Of a stretch of 64,000 bases of DNA, positions 14,301-25,300 are shown in pieces (positions within the stretch are counted from its first letter, which is position 1; each line of letters opens with the position of its first letter). The stretch covers positions 248,001 to 312,000 of the forward strand of contig JASJOG010000211.1 of assembly GCA_030142905.1 (NCBI GenBank). The letters are read 5' to 3'. The stretch comes from Heliopora coerulea. Lineage: Eukaryota; Cnidaria; Anthozoa; Scleralcyonacea; Helioporidae. Below the pieces are notes generated by a model. That model saw nothing but the letters and a program-made list of their open reading frames with translations, had not been told where the DNA came from and did not search any database. Position numbers and translations under genes: made by a program.

Positions 14301-15675
14301 GTGTGTAGGTGGTTGTTTACAGGATGTCTTAGGTTGCAGGTATATGTGGGTGAAGTCAGTATTGTTTGCTGGCATATGTGGATGTAGTCCATGTAGGTCA
14401 TCAGTTTTATAAGGTGCTGTTTACTGTGGTGGTCAGTTCAGTGGTTCTTATTCCAAGTTAGCAAACCAACTTTCTAATGTTATGGTTATGTAGTTTGTAC
14501 TGTACTGTATGTTTTACATTCTGCAAAAGTTCACTAAAGTTAAGATGAACTACAATACAATAGACTCACTCTAACAATAATGATAACCTTACACAGACTA
14601 GGCCAACACAAAATAATGACTTCACCCACATACACCAACAAACTGCAGACCCCCTGGAAACAACCAAAATTGGGCAATTAATATGCTAATTAGAAATTAA
14701 CACTTTAAAGTTAATATTTTCTGCACTGCAAAAATTTGAGAGGAGTAAGCATATTTTTATCACATTTAAAGACACAACACGGTTATGATTATCCTTTGAA
14801 TTTTCCTCATGAATTGATGACTTTTTTAAGTATACATATATTGTGTGTATGTATAGGTGTGTGTGTATGTATATGTATAATGGCGGATATCCCGATGCAT
14901 ATCGGAGTTTTGTGGTAGATAAATAGTGCATAACACCGTAATAGTATAACAAAATTACGTTAAAATGTTTTCGTCGCTATTTCATGTTTCACGCGTCTAG
15001 GCGACCTTCAGATATATACAGTACACGTGTTTGTGTTCAAATTTGCCTTGCATTATGTGTAATATACCTTATTTAATTTGTCCTCCAGTCCTGTTAATGT
15101 AAGTTGTAGCTCATCTTTCGTAAATTCTAAGGTCCTTATTTTGTCTCCTTGGACTTCCACTTGATCAGTTAGAACACTAACTTGAAGTAAAAGGGAATCT
15201 TTTTCATTTTCAAGACGTGAAATCTTTTCCCGACTGTTTATCTCCTCAATCGATGAACACTTGCTGTCGTTTAACAGATGTGTTTTCTTGAGTTTATATT
15301 TCTGTGAAGACGAAACCGATTAAGTAACAGATGAATCATAGGAAATATACGTAAATGTGATTAGCAATTAAAGTAAGTTTGCATCTTCGTTCTTACCTCA
15401 AACGTCTGTAGCCATTCCAATAAAACAGCAATTGTGTCTAATGGAATGTTAACTTGGTTCTCCAGTGAAGGGTCTACAGCCTCTATCAACGTTCGAAGTT
15501 CATGAGCACAACTTTGAATTTTACGAGGCAAGTCACCCGGACTGTTAATGTCATCGCCACAGATGTTCTCATCTGATAAAAAGAGTTTTTGATTACGATC
15601 ATCGGATAAAATATTTTCTATTTTCTGCAAAGCATCGGCTAAGGTATGAGCAGCATCCTTCCCGTTTTCCGCCAT
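5189..15675 (-). CDS. PPFIBP1: Liprin-beta, 5' part (six exons, N-terminal 303 codons)
   Basis: Liprin-beta is a scaffold that pairs with liprin-alpha at cell adhesions and presynaptic sites. The coding chain is 15675-15397, 15301-15068, 10670-10551, 7085-6965, 5459-5418 and 5301-5189, with GT-AG junctions throughout and phases 0,0,0,1,1,0 at successive donors. The product starts with an acidic helical segment (ALADAL.KIENIL and LLEWLQ, matching the vertebrate liprin-beta N-terminus). It then has the very conserved block RLENEKDSLLLQVSVLTDQV, followed by coiled coil ending EKEKQIEDLQKQV. The SAM domains and the linker that complete the roughly 1000-residue family lie beyond this window. The start at 15675 was chosen because MAENGKD aligns with the vertebrate start; an upstream in-frame ATG at 15738 would add 21 residues with no counterpart. 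Whether it corresponds to PPFIBP1 or PPFIBP2 is not meaningful in an invertebrate. Confidence 0.9.
5418..5459 (-). CDS. PPFIBP1: Liprin-beta exon 5 (14-codon microexon)
   Basis: A 42-base exon reading SGNSFGMKVQLREK, bounded by TTTTATAG and GTAACA. The phase (1 in, 1 out) joins both neighbours exactly, which is the main support because the sequence is short and weakly conserved. Confidence 0.75.
5530..6110 (+). repeat. Dispersed repeat family A, copy 1
   Basis: Diverged direct copy of 31614-32145. Shared blocks in the same order: GTTTCTAAGGAAGGTTAGAA, TTTTA.TGTTTGATGAC, TCAAATGACTTTCAAAA, and GTCACC followed by AAACGAAAAA..TTTGCCTAC. No open frame or terminal repeat was recognised. Confidence 0.7.
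6965..7085 (-). CDS. PPFIBP1: Liprin-beta exon 4 (coiled coil)
   Basis: 121 bases between acceptor TAACAG and donor GTATGT, reading VKELERGIAKRDLEIEDL and further charged coiled coil for 40 codons plus one base. It lies at the position of the vertebrate liprin-beta coiled coil and phases exactly into exon 5. Confidence 0.82.
7540..8143 (+). pseudogene. gag-like fragment of the gypsy element
   Basis: A 186-residue open stretch from 7583 with the capsid-like pattern LYLLGRG..VDSQRRVLLLHVAG..., then YNAMIKVLDDYF.P..NV.FERH.F and FDQFMYKPKQQA, typical of invertebrate gypsy gag. It extends upstream as TKGNTHGIFRRWKLKRPFD in the same frame, but the upstream start region is frameshifted. The segment after 8143 cannot be followed. 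Confidence 0.7.
9085..9705 (+). pseudogene. RNase H and integrase-spacer fragment of gypsy pol
   Basis: ELGAVLTQQHGNKWRVISYA, then QTETEALVLV and LETDHK, is the Ty3/gypsy RNase H with its glutamate and second aspartate; the first catalytic aspartate position is lost (ASP before VELGAV where DASP is usual). After a frameshift near 9372 it continues LVYRPGRPNITDTLSRLN, the hinge before integrase, and a spacer to 9705. Confidence 0.8.
9706..10335 (+). pseudogene. Integrase fragment of gypsy pol
   Basis: Read across several frames: KVWWSKMDRDAEKLC..CHGCQ (zinc-binding part), DEWQDCSADLLGPLPSGKAF (first catalytic aspartate region), RTDNEPQFISEEFKAF (second aspartate), ANGEVERQYR (glutamate) and FYLMFGREMCTKLPDLR (C-terminal part). 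Many stops; not functional. Confidence 0.78.
10551..10670 (-). CDS. PPFIBP1: Liprin-beta exon 3 (coiled coil)
   Basis: 120 bases, 40 codons, phase 0 at both ends, between acceptor TTTATCAG and donor GTATGC. Reads AEKELCTSRNQSNSLKSEIS and further helix, matching the vertebrate QELLSRTSLETQKLDLMAEIS region. Confidence 0.85.
10770..10918. repeat. Possible piggyBac-like MITE end, relative of 26105-26226
   Basis: The right end GCATTAAAGGG followed by TTAA, plus the purine-rich interior (AAAAACAAAGA-type runs), matches the reverse complement of the 26105-26226 element. The left end is not recognisable. Confidence 0.4.
10990..12830. other. Liprin-beta intron, A+T-rich, nothing recognised
   Basis: Unique-looking A+T-rich sequence with short open frames only. 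No exon, RNA gene or transposon end was identified. Confidence 0.6.
12838..13747. mobile_element. Non-autonomous hAT element, 910 bp
   Basis: Terminal inverted repeats TAGTGATTGACCGATCAT and (right end) ATGATCAGTCAATCACTA, flanked by a perfect 8-bp duplication GACATTAT (12830-12837 and 13748-13755), the hallmark of hAT transposition. Both ends also share a subterminal AATCGG.CCGATTAT motif. The interior has no transposase. Confidence 0.9.
13756..15067. other. Liprin-beta intron with a fragment of repeat family B
   Basis: 14755-14830 matches the tail of repeat family B (TTTAAAGACACAACACGGTT, then TTTTCCTCATGAATT). The (TATG/TGTA)-rich stretch at 14830-14880 is low complexity. Otherwise no feature was seen. 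Confidence 0.55.
15068..15301 (-). CDS. PPFIBP1: Liprin-beta exon 2 (most conserved block)
   Basis: 234 bases, 78 codons, phase 0 at both ends, between acceptor TTCACAG and donor GTATAT. Contains SRLENEKDSLLLQVSVLTDQ followed by VEVQGDKIRTLEF, nearly identical to the vertebrate liprin-beta block ARLENDKESLVLQVSVLTDQ. This is the strongest evidence for the gene's identity. Confidence 0.95.
15397..15675 (-). CDS. PPFIBP1: Liprin-beta exon 1, start codon and N-terminal helical segment
   Basis: ATG at 15675-15673 in a TAATGGCG context, donor GTAAGA after 15397, 93 codons. The reading MAENGKDAAHTLADALQKIE, then LRTLIEAVDPS and TIAVLLEWLQTFE, parallels vertebrate liprin-beta (AAALEQMDGII..., LRGLLEMM, ETLVEWLQ). 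Confidence 0.92.
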
Positions 15676-16235
15676 TACTTTGGAGTTAGTCGATCTTTCG
15701 AACAGGAAGGAAATGAGCATCGATAAACAACGGTACATGCGTCAAATTCATCAAATCCGGCAGGTTGACCTTGACTTGTATTAATTAATCACACTACATT
15801 TAATAATTACATAGATCAGTAGCTGCTCAGGAAATGCTCCAACGAGAATGTTTCAAATGTTCACCCATATCTTGAGATGAAACAATTGTCTGCAGCTGTT
15901 GAGCCTCCTCTAATCAAAAAAAATAAAATAAGAAGACGAACAAAAAAATGAATTTAATTTAATTCTTCTATTAAATTAGGAAACAACAAATCAGTTCCGG
16001 TCAGCGGCACATGACGTTTGCTCTTTTTTTCTGTTTTGATAAATTCGCGCCATGCTTTCGGGCTTATGGTTTTCCCAGCTCAGTTCTGATGGTTTTGCCA
16101 AACTTACGTGTGTCCCTGATTTAGTGGTACGTACTGCACGTTTTTACTGGCTACTCGGAGTATGACCGATTTGATTGCATATTGAAGCGGCAAACCGTGA
16201 AATTCGGCATAAATAGCATTGGTAGTTGTGTGATA
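15676..16235. promoter_or_regulatory. Candidate bidirectional promoter, liprin-beta / ATM
   Basis: 560 bp between divergent start codons. It contains an E2F-like TTCGCGCC at about 16044-16051, an ETS-like TTCCGG near 15994, and a CRE-like TGACGT near 16012. No TATA box was obvious at a convincing position. The 5' UTRs and any 5' untranslated exons are inside this interval but cannot be placed. Confidence 0.6.
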
Positions 16236-16307
16236 ATGGCCGATATTCAAGTAGAAATAGCGAGAGTTTGTAGATCTCTTGATTCGGATAAAGCAACAGA
16301 AAGAAAG
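16236..16307 (+). CDS. ATM: ATM exon 1 (start codon, TAN motif first half)
   Basis: 24 codons, donor GTAAGA, phase 0. Reads [20 protein letters not shown], then TERK; the human protein has 24 residues to the same CRQLEHDRATERK position. Confidence 0.95.
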
Positions 16308-19300
16308 GTAAGATACGTATCAAGTGTCGCATACCTTTTAAGATTCCATGTAGTCGAGTTGTATTGCACAGTATTTCTGAACCAAGCTTGAATGACTTGT
16401 TTCATTCCTGCCCCTAGTGGGAGATTGCTTATTGCTTTTTGCAATGTACTGGTCACCGGAACAAAACAGATACTGCCAGGACTAAAACTGAACGAAACGA
16501 CGCAGGCGTAAGTTCAGACACCAAAGTATGTTTGCCAAACGGGGAAAAGGGTCACATACTGGACATGGAAAGTCACCATACGGGCACAGAATTTGGCAGT
16601 GATTACTAAAAATTGACATTTATTGGCATGCCTGAGACAAGAAAGCAAAGCAACATCATACTGCCAACATCAGTGACTTGCTCAATGCCTGATATCTCCA
16701 GCGTATCATTAATACGAATCTTATCTTCCTAAATAGATGCTATACTCTCATTGATCACCATGAATCACTAAAGCAGGGAAGGGGGGGGGGGATGGCTGGT
16801 GGGTTTCAATCCCTAACGTCTTTTGGAAGGAAATGTATTTTATCCAAGGTTTGAAGGCTGTTTTTAAGATTGTAGTTCAAATGTATTTTAATACACTATG
16901 AATTATTTACATACAAGTATAAAAGCTTGAAAATGTAAAACCCTTTTCAATTTTCATTTTAAAACTTCATTTGAATTTAGATTTACAGAGTAGCAAAAAG
17001 GATGCTAATGTCTCTGACTATTAAAATAGAATACAATAAAAAATAAATAAATAATCAAATCACTGGATTATTTTAAAGTTTATGTTTATTGCCTTTTCCC
17101 ATTTGGCAGTGAAAAATAAATAAATTATCACCCAATTACGTTACTTTAACTTTACAGTACTTTAGACTTACTGGTACTATAAACTGATAAACTTATGACC
17201 CTCAGAATCTCTAAAGTTAGCTTGAAAATGAAGATTAGTGTCCAGCATAAAATCTTAAGTAGAGCCATTGAGTTGCACACAGGAGAGGAAATACATAATG
17301 CTGTATTTACTAAGATCTAATGTTTCATTGTTGACATCAGAACATCATCAGAGATGTCAACAGTGAAATGTTAGGTCTTATTAAATATTATCTATTTACA
17401 CATACTCTGCTGTGTGGGAATGAACAGCTTTTCTTAAGATTTTATGCTGGGCATTTATCTTCATTTTCAAGTTCTGCTTTCCACCTGATAAATCTACAGC
17501 TGATCTCTAAAGTTGGTTACAAAATAAAATACATGTTAAAAATGACTCATATTCAATTGACTATCATTCATGAAAAGTGCCATGCTAAAAGAGAGCAAAC
17601 CAGGAAAGTGTCTTGTATGGTAATGGTAAATTATTCCAAGCTTTAATAGATTGCACAACAATAGATTGTCCAGCATCAAGTTCTCTATTATAATGAGGGC
17701 ATACAGGTACATAATCAACTAATTATAATGAGTAACTCTTTAATAAATGTCACAATTTCTTGTAAGTATATCCCTTATATACTCCAGCACCTTGTCATTT
17801 ATTCTTTGGTATAACATGGAAAGTTTATTAATATTAGCTTCCTTGTGAAAGGGTAGCCATTGAAGGTTGTTAAACAATATCACTGATCTGGCTCTTTCAT
17901 CAGTGTCGAGAATAACGTTGGCAGCCCTTTTTTTTATCTTCAGCACTTGGTCTATTTTTGATTTTGAATGCAAGTTCCATACAGAGCTTCCATACATTAA
18001 TATAGGTTTGATTGTAACAGAGTAATAACTAAGTGTTTCTTCACGAGGAATATAAGTTTTTATTCTTTTCAGCAGACCAATCCTCTTGGATACCTTTTTC
18101 AACAGAGCATCAGCATGTTCATTAAAAAGATAAGTTTTTATCCAACACTACACCGAGTAATAATAAATTCATTTGACTTAACCTGTTTAATGGGAGTGTC
18201 TGAACCAGGAATTACAGTATGATACATTATTTATGGTGCCTGAGCCCACTGACTGCATCTTTGTTCTGAGCTTTTTACTGACAAAGAGCATAGACTTGGT
18301 TTTACACTGGTTTATTGTAAGGCTGTTCTTATTAGTCCAGTTGAGAACATCACACATACATGTAGCTCTATTTGTTTGGCTTTGTGCAAACATGACTCAA
18401 CAAAGGTTAGCAACCTTACTGTCCTTCACATACACTGGCAGAGGGCTGACAAAGTAGACCTAACTGTTGAGGCAAATGAGTTCATTAGTTGCAAAGAAAG
18501 CTGCAAATGTAATTTTCGGGTTGTATCGGATATTTGCATGAGTGAATGGTTTCTGTAGTATTTTGAGTGATGTTTCTTACTTAATCTGACTTTTTGAATT
18601 CTGAGTGATTAAAAGATTTGGTAGTGTCTTCAGCAATTTCAGGAGTATTGATTTTGAAAAATTCGGCAGCTGAGTGTGTCCCCAGAGCACACTGTTTTTT
18701 TAGTCTGCTCACTTGAAATTTTGTTTTGTGGTGCCTGTTCACTTGTACCTCCTACATCACATTTTGCAATTAATATACAGAAAACTCTACTTCTTGATTG
18801 GAAAAGCATATTTAGAGAGAGATCATGCAGAAGTTGTTAAAAAAGCTTTTCTGATATTCTGGAGGTTGGAAGTAAATGATTTCCAACTCAACAAACCCTC
18901 CCAAAAAATTTCAGCACACAATGACAGAAATATCCCCCAGAGTGTTGAGAAACTGCATCCTTGGCTGGATATTCCCCATATTTAGACCAAGGTCCACATC
19001 AGGAGGCTAAACCAGGGATGTCTGGCTCCCTTGGAAATCTCTATAAATGAGTTGCTGCTAAGTTATCAAAAGAAGGATGTCTATATGTGCTGCTAAACAA
19101 GAGAGAAGGAGAGAACTCACTGAAACTCAAGAAAACACTCAAGTTGTACTGACATACATGTATTACCCTTTACAGGACTGAGAACTCACTGCTTTATGTT
19201 AACTTCCTTTCTTATCCAGTATTACATCTTACTGAAACTCTATATATGTTGACTGATACAGTTGCTGTATTAGCAACCCATTTCCAGTCCATACTTCAGC

Positions 19301-22300
19301 TAACCTGTTGCTTACAGAGAGTTCCTGAGCAGAATTTACTTAATTTGATTTTAATTTTAATTAATTTTGAAATTAATTTCCTTAATTTCTAAAAACTATT
19401 TAACTTTAAACAAATTAAATTGAGACAAAGTTTCTCATTACACTTACTAACAATAAAAACTGAAACAGTGAAGTGTTCATGTTATAAATAATGACTGTAT
19501 TGTTTCTAATGAGCTTAGTTTTTAGTCAAGGTTTGACATGCACATGACTGCATTTCTGCAGATTTTTAACTTTTAAGCTTGTAATTTTTAATAGGTAAAT
19601 TTTATTATAAATCACATTTGAATAACTGTTGTAACTTTAGAATGTGTAACTTTAGATCAATGGAATAATCTGTCAAAATCAAGGCAATTTTTGCTTGTTT
19701 GTTTGTTTATCAATATGTGGCAATACCCTTACTGTCATACAACAAAAGTTAATTGCAAGCCATAAAGAATTAATGAAAGACCTGGTGCAAATGAATTGAT
19801 ATCTGATTGCCAATAAAACTGAATATGAATTGATAGGTCAACATGTTTGACCATAGTAAGAACCAGTCCAACTGTAAACATCTCAAGTAATCATATTTAG
19901 TGAATGCCCAAGACAACCAGTGTTGCAATAATCATCAATGAAAAGTCTAGGAAAGAATATGTGGACATACAGAATATGAAAAAAGGCTTCCACAGCAATT
20001 GGTACTCTTAGATTTACTAGCCATATATAAAAGGGAAAACCCTAGAAATAATGAATCAGAAATTGACATTATCCCAACATTACTGTTCCCTTGTATAGAG
20101 AAACTGTTCAAAATCTCTTCACTTGAAGCTTGAAAAATTGTGATGTAAGGCAAATAAAATCTTAATTGAAGGTATGCATGCAATACTTTCTTGGCAAATT
20201 CCAGAAAAAATTGGGTTCGAAAACCTTAAGATAAAGAAGGCAAAAAGTGAAGGATGAAAAATGCTCCGACGTCATTACTGCCTTATTTATGGCTTGTAAA
20301 AACTAGAGATGATATGAGAAGTAATCGTGAGTCAATGATGTTGTAAAATCTAACAAACACTTGATGAAAAGAAATTTATGATAGGGGGTGTTAAGATCCA
20401 ATCGAAGTGCAGTCAAACTTCTCTAATATGGACATGGAAGAGATAGAGTGTTCGTAGATAGATATTACGTCATTTTAAGGGATCCAGTATCAACCATTAG
20501 TGTTGTTTAAACCGCACATCTTTTTGCTATATTGAAATAAATTTTGTTACCCTGGTTTTCCATGCGTTTTTAAAGCTCACAACAAATTAAATCATTCACA
20601 ATCATTCTCATAAAAATAGAGCGTTGGTAACACAACGTCGCTAGAATACAACACTGCAGAGAAATTGTAGAGTAAAGAAGTATCTCGCAGCGTATAGGCC
20701 CTATGCAAAAAGTCCACAATTTAATATTCTTTTTCGAGCATTTAAATTACCCTTTCTAGCCACGTTCTTGTGTCGATAACTCCAAACAATTTCGTTGCTG
20801 GAACGACGTTAGTAAGGTTAATTTGAATACGCGTGAAAGAATATTAATTTGGCAGTCATTTTTCCATACGCTTTATGCAGTAGCTGATAAAGACGATTTA
20901 TTTTGACTAGGGCTTAACATTAAAAACAAGCCTTCCATTTTCTTCTTAACAGCTGCAGTCAATGTCTTTTCAACGAACAACAACTGAACTTTCGACATCA
21001 CTTTGCCTGCACCGATAGGAAATCGTATTTTATGCAAGCTATAGTGACTGTAGTGTGCATAATAAAGAAGTTGAGTGCATGTGAATTTCCTTTTCGTGGC
21101 CGACTTTTGATGTCCGTTGGCCGTATTAGAGAGGGTCCGTATAATAGAAGTTTTTTGACTGGAAACATAAAAGAGTATTTTGCCGGGACCAAATACATGT
21201 GAAATTTCAAAAAAATATGACGTTTATTTATGTTTTTCAGTGCCAGAATAAGAAAAAAGTTTATATAAAGATACATCGATCTACGTTTTGATATTTATGT
21301 TGATGTCTTTGTGTTTCTGTATTTGCATATAATGTAACTGTGTGTGTTGTAAATGAGTGTTTTATTGTCTTGCGTAATGAATGTAAAGGAATCCATAGAT
21401 GTTTTTAACCGACCTGTAAGAAAGGTTACCGTGAGTAGATTTAATTCAGTCACTCATCAAAATACTGTTTTGCGCTATTTTAACGCATCAACAAATGTTT
21501 GAATTCACTCTTCTTGTTATGATTAACCGACAAAAAGTTCAATATTTACAGGTTTCAAACCAAAATTTCAAAATTGCTTTGTTTGATCTGGTGTAAAAAA
21601 AAATGGAGAAGGACAAACGGCAAACACAATTTTTGATACAACACAAAAACTCGAGTCGTACAACATGCCATTTGTAAACGATTTTTAAAATATCAAGTGA
21701 TCCCGTGTAGCATCTCCTTAAATTAGTAGCTCTTTTTACTTATAACATTGATATTGATTGTCCTAATCCTTGGGGGGTTTTTTTACTTTTTATTCATTTT
21801 TTTTGTTTCATTTTATGTAGCAAAATTCAGTGAAGTTGAAACATCTGTTGAATGAACCAGAAATCCAGAGACTGCTTGACATAAATTCTGATAGTGGCAA
21901 AAAGAATGTAGTCAGCTGGGAGTATGTGTTTAAATCTGTTCAAGCATACGTCATTAGAGAGATTGAATGGCTAAAAGTTCAGAAACCTAGAAATTCGCAG
22001 CCATTGTCGTCAACAGTAGCCAATAATAGGGAGAAAAAGAAACAGGTACGTAATTAGTATGCCATTGTATAAACCTTTTCCATAATCGCATAAATGGCTA
22101 CAATATAATAGGCTGAAGCCATTGTCCACTTGGATCTTGATCTGCAGCCGTTATTTGTGGCCTTTAGAGTGAATGCAGGAAAGGTTAATACGGGTCAAAA
22201 TTCGTTGTGTCGTTTTGAATGGCTATTCCCTATGTGGTATCGCTAACTTCAAATTTCAATCATGCTGTTAGTTACAGATATCCGTTCAACTGTAATTCTG

Positions 22301-25300
22301 AACGGTTTCAGTCTTGTTAAGCGGTTTTATAAGAGTGTTTAGCTAATTGAATTTACGGACAAATGAATTCTGGGAATATATTACACATAAAAAAGTGGAT
22401 ACAAAATTCGTACCGAACAATTTCGGCTTACAAAATTCGGCACAGAGATTTTCCTCTTGACGAATTCGGCAAAGCAAATTTGGCAAGACGAGCCGGGTTA
22501 AAGTGCTAGTCCGGTGTGTGGTCTTTTTAACGTTTTTATAAAGTTTGTAAACTCCTAACACTACAGGTAACTAAACGGATTAAACTTGAAATGAAGTTAA
22601 TCATCATATGTTTTGATGACGGTAAGGCTGGTTATTTAAGTGATTTAACTTTGATTAATTAAGATTTAAACTTCAACACCAAGATGACGACGACTAACAT
22701 AATAATGATTTATTTTCGATTCAGTCCATCAAGACTTACAAGAAATTAAATTTTACAGAACGTTCGGCTCGGCTTGAACCATCTTCCGCTTTAAATGTTT
22801 GAAACGTCGACGGCACTAAACCGTAAACTAAACAGTTTTTTGTCTAATCAGGAAACAAACAAAGAGGAATAGAAGATTGTTTACAATCAAGTTCAGGGCG
22901 ATCTTGATGAATTAATAGATTTTCGTGGATGAAAAGGTCAATTTCAGCAGCTGCTCTATCGACAATATAGAAATTCTCAAAAGACAGTGAATGGACGGTT
23001 TTCAGATGATGATGATGTCTAATAGAAGGGAAGGGCCCTTCGATTTTTTTGCCCTTTTTATTAACACCCAAGTGCCCTCTCTGGCGAACTATAAAATGAC
23101 GGGAAGTTTTCCCTTTTGAGAGTTTCTCTATTACCCATAGAGCGGCTGGTGAAATTGAGCTTTTGATTCATGAAAGCCAATTAATTCATCGAGATCGTCC
23201 CGAACTTAATTGTCAGTAATCTTCTATTCCTCTCTCTTTGCATTCTATTTGGACAAAAAAAAATTAGTTTACGTTTTAGTGAATTTGTTATTAATTATGA
23301 TATATACGGATTAAGGCCCATCGATATTTCAAACATATTAAGCTGAAGATGATTCAAGTTGAGCCGGAACGTTCTGTCAAATTTAGTTCCTTGCAAGTCT
23401 TAGTGGACTGAATATAAAGTAAATTATTATTATTATATTGGTCGTCATCTTCTTGGTGTTAAAGTTTGTCATACACGCGAGATTTCCTGCCCACAAATCT
23501 ATCGTTGTAATTAAGAGTTCATCGCGAAATGCAAGAATAAAACATGAGCAATTATAAGTCCAATCCATTTCAGGATGTCTTTACCTCCGCTGATATCGAT
23601 GATGAACAGACGGTGTCGAGCTGTGCCCTTGTTGGGACAGTGTTCAGGACGCGCTTCAGATGTGCGGATTTTGAAGGACGTAGGCTCCCCTGAAGAGTGT
23701 CTAAATTTTGCCACGTCGAAGATTTCTTTAAAGCTTCAAAATATAATAAAGACGTTTAATGTTTTACTTGAGGTAAATACGACCTGCCACTGCTATGATT
23801 TAATTGCTACGATCTTTGTTATTTAATAAAACTTTGTACTGTTCAGATCCCGAGGTCGCCCACTAGATAGAAAAAAATTCTTTCCTTGTTACAGCCTTGC
23901 TGGCTGGAAGAGGCTGCAACAACATTAGTTTCATGGCTGAACAACATTATTGGAAACATTGCTTAGGAGATGCACCAAAACATTCGCGCAAGTTTACAGC
24001 CGTGAATACAGTAAGTTAGTGTTATAACACATGTAGCAAGTATTTTAAGCTGACGTTGCCTTCCTGCTATTTCACGAATGACTTACTCATGGAACATGAC
24101 AGTGGTGGATATAACTACTATACCTACCTGCTACTTCACCGATACCCCAGCCTCCTTGCGGAATTGTGGCCTACTAGTAAACTAACATGTATTGATATTA
24201 CATTAAAAACTACCTGTTGTCGGCACAATTCGGCAAAAAGATGATCTACTAGCCATTTAGTATTGTTTCAACTGATACGTACCTTAGCAAAGAGTTATAC
24301 CAGTCATACATATTTGGCTAATGAGAAAGGTAAAAGTGAGTCGGTGAGAAATCTTGAGGTGGGTTTCAGCATAATTTCAAGAGCGTGAAACTATGTCAAG
24401 AATTTTTGGAAAGTGATTGTAATGTGCGTAGTCGATTAAGATTGGCCTCAATAACAATGTCTCAAAACCTCTTTACAATTAACGTTAAGTGTATTCATTC
24501 CAAAAACACTTTCCAAAATCACCTGACTGAACGGTCGAGTTTGTCGTTAAATTTATGAATAATCCAGTACATGATTTCTTACCGACTGGTTTTTTATCGA
24601 TCACATCGGTAAATTAGTATGAATGGAATTATACGGATTGAACAAATTTCAACAGAACTGGGCTAGTCAATTTTGCCAACAGTTGCATAAATAAGATGAA
24701 ACATACGCGTAGCTTTCAAAGTCGTGTAACAAAGATTGTATTGCACGCGACTTTAAATAACCCCGAAAGAAACACTATTAAAATTATAACAGTTACAGAT
24801 TGTAGTTACATGAACGCAAGTATTGCCCTTTTGAAGGAAACCGTAGAGCCTTAAAAACCTCAATATGGTAAAATATGGATACTATACGAGAATCCGCCTC
24901 TTTCAAAATCCGTATTATAGTGTATGCTTTCATCTCAATGCGAAGTGTGTCATCTACACTATATCCCCCACAGAGGTATCAATTCAAATCCTTTGTGGCC
25001 ATCATCAGTACCAAAGAAGGAAGGGGACATCCTGAATGCACTCGACTTGTTTTTCCTCACATTTGTCGCCTTGTTTCGAAATAAAAATCCTTTCAATCCA
25101 CTCACTTTCTCCGTATTTCTATATTAATTCTTACGCAAGTTTTTTTTACATTATGGCCACATCTTAAATCCCCTAGAAAATCAGCTACTTTGGCGTTAAA
25201 CAAACATGTGAAGATGAACTTCAGAGGACGTTCCACCCATATACATAGTTTTAGGGGGCAGTAAAGATCACAATGATGTAAGAACCCTCGTTCATGCAGG

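Larger units (their letters stand above)
16308..20409. other. ATM intron 1, first part
   Basis: A+T-rich intron. Apart from the hairpin at 17312-17380 and LINE fragment at 17740-18400, nothing was identified. A run of eleven or more G occurs near 16786-16798. Confidence 0.7.

Noticed and set aside
15676..15738. Upstream ATG for liprin-beta (21 extra residues)
   Set aside because: In frame, but the added residues have no counterpart in liprin-beta proteins; the ATG at 15675 aligns with the family start.
16182..16235. Upstream in-frame extension of ATM exon 1
   Set aside because: The frame is open but has no ATG; the ATG at 16236 gives the same distance to the TAN motif as in human ATM.
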